From contig OX457061.1 in assembly GCA_949752795.1 (NCBI GenBank), positions 8,987,239 through 9,051,238 of the forward strand: 64,000 bases of DNA. Direction: 5' to 3'. Shown one piece after another: positions 58,060 to 64,000 of this stretch. The notes beneath the pieces were generated by a model. It ran no database searches, was not told where the DNA came from, and was given only the letters and a program-made list of their open reading frames with translations. The stretch comes from Hyperoodon ampullatus. Taxonomy: Eukaryota; Chordata; Mammalia; Artiodactyla; Ziphiidae. Both the position numbers and the translations under genes were made by a program. How positions within the stretch are numbered: the stretch's first letter is position 1; each line of letters starts with the position of its first letter.

Positions 58060-59230
58060 AGTTGCTGGGGGCAGCGGCTGGAGGTGCCATTTATCTCTTC
58101 TTTCCTCCAGGGTTCTGTGTGCACATGTATCAGCAGGAGTTCAAAGTCACAAGGAACAGAAATGGAGTCTGGCTGATTTCAGCAGAAAAGGAATTCACCA
58201 AAGGGGTATGGGCGGCTCACACAGTCCCTGGGAGGGCTGGAAAATCAGGCTCGGTGACTACGCAGCTGTGCCCACAATCAGGTCACGGAACTGGAATGTC
58301 CAGGATGCTGCTGCCACCCCCAAGGCCACCACCGTGGCCACTGCTGACTGAAACCCCAGTCTGTGCTGTTGCTGCCCTTGCTGCCTTGGAAGCCGATCTT
58401 GCTACGATGGCTGCCGCTGCCTCACCTGAGCCACTAGTGACCGATTCAGACTCCGCTGGCTGTCTGAGCCTGGTCCTGTGCCTGCTTCCTATCTGCAAGG
58501 GAGGCCGGGAAAGTGACCACCTGGCCTTTGGGACTTCTTGAGTGGGAGATGGGTTCTTTTCCCCTCCAAGCCTCATAAAATGGGGAATTCTTTGAACAGA
58601 AAGGATGGGGTCCATGCTGGGCAGTCAAAAAATAGGCCAAATGTTCCATATGGGGCATAAGGAACTGAGATCAAATGGGAGCAATAGCTTTAGCTACATT
58701 AGTGGCAAATCTGAGTTGGAGAAGGCAGCTCCATCCTGGGGTCAAAATGGGGCTTCTGACTCTTCCCTCCCTCAACTGACTAATTGTCTCTCCCAGCTGT
58801 GGGGGAGTGTTTAGACCAGGCAGCCCTTTCCCAAGGGCAGAGATGTTCCACTTTGCTGAGATACCCGCATGGCAACAGGAGCAGAAACAAGGATGAGCTG
58901 TTCTTGAGGGCACGCCCAGGGGGAGGGCTGTGTCTGAACTTGACTTGGACCCTGCCTCACCACACAGATGAGGGAGTGGAGAGGAGAAGGGGAAGGGTTT
59001 TGTTTCTAATGCTGTTACCTCCTTGGGGAATGGATGGGAATCTCCTTCCCCAAATGGAAATAAAGCCAAAAGAAATTGTGGTGGGGTGGGAGGGGGCAGG
59101 GACAGGGATAACTTTCCCAGGGTCAGTGATGCAAAGTCGGATACCTACGGGGACCAGGAGGATGATGCAGACAAGAGAAGCGGACTAGGTATTCACACAT
59201 TAAATGTATAAGAATACCTATTCTTAACTT
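58060..59230. other. Unclassified, probably repeat-derived
   Basis: Sequence around 58.29-58.45 kb is a CTG/GCC-rich stretch encoding an Ala-rich frame (58062-58541). It resembles moderately repeated mammalian sequence that I cannot name. I do not call it a gene. Confidence 0.35.
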
Positions 59231-59289
59231 CCACACAGATGTATACACTCCCTTATTTTTCCTTAAACATTTGGTCTCCTCTGTGTATG

Positions 59290-59538
59290 TTTGGTTTTGC
59301 TGCTTTTTTTTTTTTTTTTTTTTTTTTTTTTGCGGTACGCGGGCCTCTCACTGTTGTGGCCTCTTCCGTTGCGGAGCACAGGCTCCGGACACGCAGGCCC
59401 AGTGGCCACGGCTCACGGGCCCAGCCGCTCCACTGCATGTGGGATCCTCCCGGACCGGGGCACGAACCCGTGTCCCCTGCATCGGCAGGCGGACTCTCAA
59501 CCACTGCGCCACCAGGGAAGCCCTGTTTTGCTCCTTTT
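59290..59538 (-). mobile_element. CHR-family SINE (short form)
   Basis: The body is about 59305-59523, beginning with a T-run of about 27 nt. Flanks 'gttttgctgctttt' and 'gttttgctcctttt' are the target duplication. Confidence 0.93.
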
Positions 59539-59899
59539 GATGGACACATGTCATGCTGGCTCTCTTCCATTTGGTCCTTCTTCCAGATCCTCTCTTTGCC
59601 TCCCATGCTCCCCAACTCTGTGTCCAGGAAGCTGAGCTATAAGGGAGGTCTGGGAGGACTCCTTTGTCTTCTGGCTTCCAGATGGTGTGGCCCATGGGGA
59701 GCACTAGAGGAGAATGGAGGCAGGGAGGACAGACACTGGAGGAGTCTTTTCCAGGCTCTGTCTATGTGGAGTAACCCTGGGCTGACTGCAGCCCGTGCCC
59801 CGGCCTCAGCTCCAACAGCAGCGCTTTCTCTCCAGGCCCCCTCCCCACATCCCTTCAGACTTAGGGTTGGAACACTCCCCAGTGTTCGTAGCACTGGGT

Positions 59900-60015
59900 G
59901 CTGTAGCACTCTCTGTTGCTTTTCCTAAACTCTGTCCATACCTTTGTAAATAATCCCATTACTAAACTCTCCTCAACTACCCAGCTTTGAGTGTGTCGTC
60001 TGTTTCCAGCTGGTA
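59900..60015 (+). mobile_element. Possible ERV-type LTR 3' end
   Basis: 'taaactctcctcaactaccc' and 'gagtgtgtcgtctgtttcca' resemble the 3' end of an ERVL-type LTR. Left boundary and subfamily are unknown. Confidence 0.4.
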
Positions 60016-60244
60016 CCCAAAAAGATGCATATGGAATCAGGGAATGTTTCTCTACTGAAAAAAAAAAAAGAAAGCAACAGCTCACCTGCAACAGCAAACA
60101 GGATCTGAGTAAGTCTCAAACTCCTGACTGTGAGGGAGACAGTAGGGAATGGTAGGGATTGTGACAAACTGGAAAGCACGTGACCTCTCAAAACTCCAGC
60201 CTTTTATTTCCATGACAACGACAGTTCCATGTGGTCAATTCTTC

Positions 60245-60600
60245 CCATTTTTCTTTTCTTTCTTTTTTTTTTTTTATAAATTTATTTATTTTTGGCTGTA
60301 CTGGGTCTTCGTTGCTGTGTGCGGGCTTTCTCTACTTGCGGCGAGTGGCGGCTACTCTTTGTTGTGGTGTGCAGGCTTCTCATTGTGGTGGCTTTTGTTG
60401 CAGAGCACAGGGTCTAGGCGAGCAGGTTTCAGTAGTTGTGGCTCACGGGCTCTAGAGCGCAGGCTCTGTAGTTGTGGTGCATGGGCTTAGTCTCTCCGCG
60501 ACATGTGGGATCTTCCCGGACCAGGGCTTGAAACTGTGTCCCCTGCATTGGCAGGTGGATTCTTAACCACTGTGCCACCTTTCCCATTTTTCAAAAGTAG
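60245..60600 (-). mobile_element. CHR-family SINE (long form)
   Basis: The body is about 60257-60580. Flanks 'ttcccatttttc' on both sides. The outermost 'agggaagtccc' of the head is missing. Confidence 0.9.
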
Positions 60601-61018
60601 CAAAGCATCTGGATTTTAAGTTAGATCTCTTGATTTTTAAATGTTGGCTTGAATATTTAGAAATCATGATATGAGGCAGGTGGACAATCAACAGGCTGAA
60701 CTTGGCCCTAAGAAGCACCAATTTTCAGTCTGTACTCAGCACACAGCATCCTGCCAAGTCCCAAGCCCTACTTGATAAGAAGAGTCTATGGGGAGAAGCG
60801 CTACCTGCAGGCCATCAGGAGACCCTCAGGGCCCCAGAGGTGGGGAGGAAGCCTGGCCATGCCCCGTCCACCAAAAAGGCTTAGCAGAGGAGCCCAAAAG
60901 CTTCTAAGTTCTGGAGCTTACAGCCTTGCATTCCCTTCCTGGTCCATCATGTCTAATACGGTGTCAGCAGAAAATAGATTAAATCCGCTAGGCTGTAATT
61001 TGCAAATGAAACATTTTG
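60601..61018. other. Intergenic, no feature recognised
   Basis: Unique sequence with no gene or repeat I can name. Confidence 0.4.
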
Positions 61019-61060
61019 TGGCAGTAACTAAACAGAGCATTATGTTTTAATCGGGTTTTT
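61019..61060 (+). repeat. 42-bp inverted duplication, left arm
   Basis: It begins 'tggcagtaactaaacagagc' and is the exact reverse complement of 62105-62146. Confidence 0.97.
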
Positions 61061-61389
61061 AAAATGTTGTTTTAAAAATCATTTTATTGTGCAGAAGCTG
61101 GTATCCTACGAGCTATAATTCCTTAACTAACAGTATGCTAATGCAATACCCTCTAGTCTAGATGTCCTTACCAGCCGGGGTGTTTGTCTTGATGCTCTTA
61201 AACCTATATGTTTTCAGAGGAGAAGTGTTACACTACCTTCCAGCCACTCAAATGGGGAAACCCGGCAGCAGCTTCTCTACAGGGACTGCCTTTCACCCTG
61301 GCTTTGAGAGAGAAACAAAATGATTCATCTTTCCTTCATTTTATCTATCATCTATCTATCAATCTATTTATTTAACAAACTGTTGTATA

Positions 61390-61600
61390 TTGCTATGTTA
61401 GTTCTTTGCAAACATTAGTCCCACAAATTCTCCTACCAACTCCTTGCAGGAGGTGCTATTCTTATCTCTATTTTTACAGATGAGCAAATCGAGGCACAGA
61501 CAGGTGAAGTAACTTGTGAGAGGTCACACAGCTGGTAAATGATGGAGATGGAGCCTGGCTCCTGAGTCCATAATCTGAACTACCCAGCTGTGCCACTTCT
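61390..61600 (-). repeat. MIR SINE
   Basis: 'ctatttttacagatgagcaa' and 'gaggtcacacagctggtaaa' give reverse-complement MIR. Confidence 0.8.
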
Positions 61601-61639
61601 TTCTGCCTCTGGCCCAGCTCCTGAAGCCTTAGCTTATTC

Positions 61640-61860
61640 ATCTTTCTGCTCTCGCCTGCTACCCATCTCTCATCCCTTAGCTATTCATTTACTCTTTTGT
61701 TTTATGGACACTGAGTGTCTGCTGTGTGTCAGGTCCTGTGCTAAATGTTTGGGACCCCACACTGAGTTGTCCCAATACAGCCCCTGACAAGTGGGGCTCA
61801 CAGTGTAGAAAGGGACACAACCTAGCAGCCAAGTATCCCTTGAGATAAAGGAAGTGCATA
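61640..61860 (-). repeat. L2 LINE fragment
   Basis: 'gtgtctgctgtgtgtcaggt' and 'ggggctcacagtgtagaaag' match complement L2. Confidence 0.65.
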
Positions 61861-61973
61861 CAGCCCTGAGACAGCCTATGAACACCGCTGTTAGAATTAG
61901 AAAAAGATGCTCCTTGCTCCAGCCGCTTTACCGCCATCTGTGGGAAAACAGTTATATGAAGATGCGCATCTAT

Positions 61974-62100
61974 GGGAATTCCCTGCGGTCCAGTGGTTAG
62001 GACTCCACACTTCCACTGCAGGGGGCACAGGTTTGATCCCTGGTCTGGGAACTAAAAGATCCTGCAAGCTGCGTAGTGTGGCCAAAAAAAAAAAAAAAAA
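61974..62100 (+). mobile_element. CHR-related SINE ('ggtccagtggtt' subfamily)
   Basis: 'gggaattccctgcggtccag' to 'gtgtggcc' plus an A-run of about 17 nt. No matching target duplication: its right flank is the inverted repeat arm. Confidence 0.88.
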
Positions 62101-62104
62101 ATTA

Positions 62105-62146
62105 AAAAACCCGATTAAAACATAATGCTCTGTTTAGTTACTGCCA
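62105..62146 (-). repeat. 42-bp inverted duplication, right arm
   Basis: The exact reverse complement of 61019-61060. It lies between the SINE A-tail and an L1 fragment. Confidence 0.97.
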
Positions 62147-62147
62147 T

Positions 62148-62545
62148 AGTGTCCTTTGAAGCACAGAAGTTTTAAATTTGACAAAGTCCAATTTATCTAT
62201 TTTTCCTTTGGTTTCTTATGCTTTGGTGTCATATCTAAGAAACCATTGCCTAATTCAAGGTCGTGAAGATTTACACCTATGTTTTCTTCTAAGAGTGTTA
62301 GGTCTCTTCCATTTAGGTCTTAGATCAACTTTGAGTTAATTTTTGTATATGGTGTGAGATATTCTTTTGCCTGTGGATATCCAGTTGTCCCAGCACCATT
62401 TGTTGAAAAGATTAAACTTTCCCCCATTGAAATGTCTTGGCACCCTTGTTGAGAATTAGTTGACCATAAATATATAAGTTTATTTCTGGGCTGTCAATTC
62501 TATGCCATTGAACTGTATGTCTATCTGTGTGCCAGTAACTGAAGG
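62148..62545 (-). repeat. L1M fragment
   Basis: 'gtcatatctaagaaaccatt', 'gttgtcccagcaccatttgt' and 'tgccattgaactgtatgtct' are complement L1 sequence. Confidence 0.85.
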
Positions 62546-62684
62546 GTTTTAGACAGAGGAGTGACACACCTAGTTTGTATTTTAAGACTGAGGGGGGAGA
62601 GACCTATGAGGTCTCCACCTACTGCAATTGTCCGTGTGAGAGATGTTTAAGGGATGGCTGTGGAGATTTAGAGGAAGAGGCAGA

Positions 62685-62935
62685 TTCAAGGGCTATGTAG
62701 GAGGAAGAATGAACAGTGAGCTCTGGAACTGCCCTACTTGGGTTCAAATCCCAGCCTTGCTGCACATGCATCATGTATCCTTGGACAAACAGCTTGATTC
62801 CCCAGCCTCAGTTTCCTCAGCTGTAAAATGGGGATAATAACACGGGCTTCAGAGCAATGTTGCAGGGACTCAACAAGAGAGCCTGTAAAGCCCTCAGTAC
62901 AGTGCCCAGCGCCTAAAATGTGCTCAGTAAACATT
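62685..62935 (+). repeat. MIR SINE, nearly full length
   Basis: 'gagctctggaactgccctac', 'cagtttcctcagctgtaaaa' and 'gtgctcagtaaacatt' follow the MIR order from head to tail. Confidence 0.88.
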
Positions 62936-63175
62936 AGGAGGGGAGGAGAGGGGGGTCAGGGCAGAGGAGCCACCAAGGTTCCCCAAAGTCCTCCAGTTCT
63001 TGGTTCCAGATCCTCCTGAGGCCTGCACACCATGTGTATGGCTGTAAATGGTGGAATTAGAGGTCCCATTTCATTTTTTCCCCTATGGAGACCCAATTGC
63101 CTCAAAATCACTTATGGAAAACTCGCTCCTTTTCCCACTGCTCTGCAGGGCCACCTTGTCATTTATCACATGCCC

Positions 63176-63203
63176 GTGTGTGTGTGTGTGCGTGTGTGTG
63201 TGT
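63176..63203 (+). repeat. (GT)n microsatellite with one C interruption
   Basis: About 28 bp of GT repeat with 'gcgt' in the middle. Confidence 0.92.
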
Positions 63204-63260
63204 ATCTGTTTCTGGGCTCTCCTTCTGCTGTCTTTGTCCTTGTGCTGAAACCATGCCATC

Positions 63261-63346
63261 CTAATTAATTAATAAAATAATTAAATAAAATTAATATTCA
63301 ATAATAATTAATAATATAATAATAAATAATGATAAATAATAAAAGC
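63261..63346 (+). repeat. AT-rich low-complexity tract
   Basis: Irregular TTAA/AATA repeats over about 85 bp. Confidence 0.9.
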
Positions 63347-64000
63347 TTTGTCATAAGTCCTGACAGCTGATGCCTGCTGTTCTTGAGTGTCTTAGCTATT
63401 CTTGGTCTTGGTTTTCAGAAAATGCAGGTCAAATCTTGTCACTCACAGCCTTGACGCCTTCAATGGCTCCTTAAAAGGAACTGAGGCCGGGGATTGAGCC
63501 ATGTGTCAGGAAGCACGGGAACAGGGCCCGAGTTGCTGCTGGAAGCCAGCAGTGTTCTTTCTCCACACCCAAGCAGCTCCACTCTCTCCAGCTTCCCCTC
63601 TTTCTCCTTTCTTTATTCTAGAGATCAACTTCCCCCTCTGGCTACTTTCTGTGAGACTTGCCGATTACCCAGAACCTCCACAAGAAAAGGGCAGCCAGCA
63701 GCTGACCCAGCAAGCAAGACTCCCCCTTTCAGAGGGTGTGTGTGGGGGAGGGATTGACTTCTCAAACATCAATCATTTTATCCTGGGACACTGTTCATTA
63801 CTTAGAATAAATAAAGCCATGCTTCACTGGCTCCAATCCTGCACTCCCCCCATATCCATATCCTTTGCCATTTAACTTGTAGTCCTTTGCACTAAAGGTA
63901 GAGATTACTCCTCATCCTTGCCTGGTCTTGGCCATGTGATACGAGGGTGGAAGACACCTCTTGCATTTCCCCTTACCCTCTTGTGCTCGGCAGCCACAGC

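Larger units (their letters stand above)
62940..64000. other. Intergenic end of window, no gene recognised
   Basis: It contains a GT microsatellite and an AT-rich tract, annotated separately, and weak L2-like sequence near 63.4 kb. No exon or promoter is seen. Confidence 0.4.

Noticed and set aside
58062..58541. 159-codon ORF with an Ala-rich C-terminal part.
   Set aside because: It lies in sequence that looks repeat-derived, has no homologue I recognise and no gene structure.
1..64000. CRISPR arrays, bacterial operons, phage or a novel defence system.
   Set aside because: No spaced direct repeats or prokaryotic coding density; the repeats are eukaryotic retrotransposons, so the window is ordinary mammalian chromatin.

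Overview
This is a vertebrate nuclear window, almost certainly from a cetacean. The main sign is about 25 copies of the tRNA-derived CHR SINE family (head 'cttccctggtggcgcagtgg'), many with intact target-site duplications. A cetartiodactyl-type L1 3' end at about 40.7 kb agrees. There are no operons, CRISPR arrays or prokaryotic genes. About half of the sequence is recognisable transposon; the rest is unique intronic or intergenic DNA.

Only one protein-coding sequence is present. It is the single-exon CDS of ZBTB43, a BTB/POZ and zinc-finger nuclear factor of 467 aa on the minus strand (28361 down to 26958). Its transcript model runs right to left: a CpG-island promoter and non-coding exon 1 near 47.4-47.6 kb, a probable non-coding exon 2 at 43801-43924, the terminal coding exon from 28384, a 3' UTR of about 4 kb, and an AATAAA signal at 22929-22934. 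A second CpG island at 3.5-4.5 kb carries a first exon with a splice donor at 4061/4060, also on the minus strand. I assign it to ZBTB34, the tandem paralogue of ZBTB43. Positions 1-4060 are then ZBTB34 intron 1, and its coding exon lies outside the window. The order ZBTB43 then ZBTB34 on one strand is what I recall for human 9q33.3; beyond 47.6 kb lies DNA on the LMX1B side.

Layout: 1-4.06 kb ZBTB34 intron 1; 3.5-4.5 kb ZBTB34 promoter island; 4.5-22.9 kb intergenic, mostly old MIR and L2 plus several SINEs; 22.9-47.5 kb ZBTB43, with an intron packed with L1/HAL1-like copies, MLT1 LTRs and SINEs; 47.6-64 kb upstream intergenic DNA with another HAL1-like copy, a hAT element with a perfect 8-bp duplication, several MLT1 LTRs, two GT microsatellites and a 42-bp inverted duplication.

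The most interesting signal is that the two promoters are visibly paralogous. They share a 27-bp identical block, an inverted pair of CCGGAA sites, a minimal AUG-stop upstream ORF and the splice donor, with the block, uORF and donor at identical spacing. The duplication therefore kept promoter and first-exon architecture together with an apparent translational brake. All repeat names are by eye; subfamily labels are approximate.
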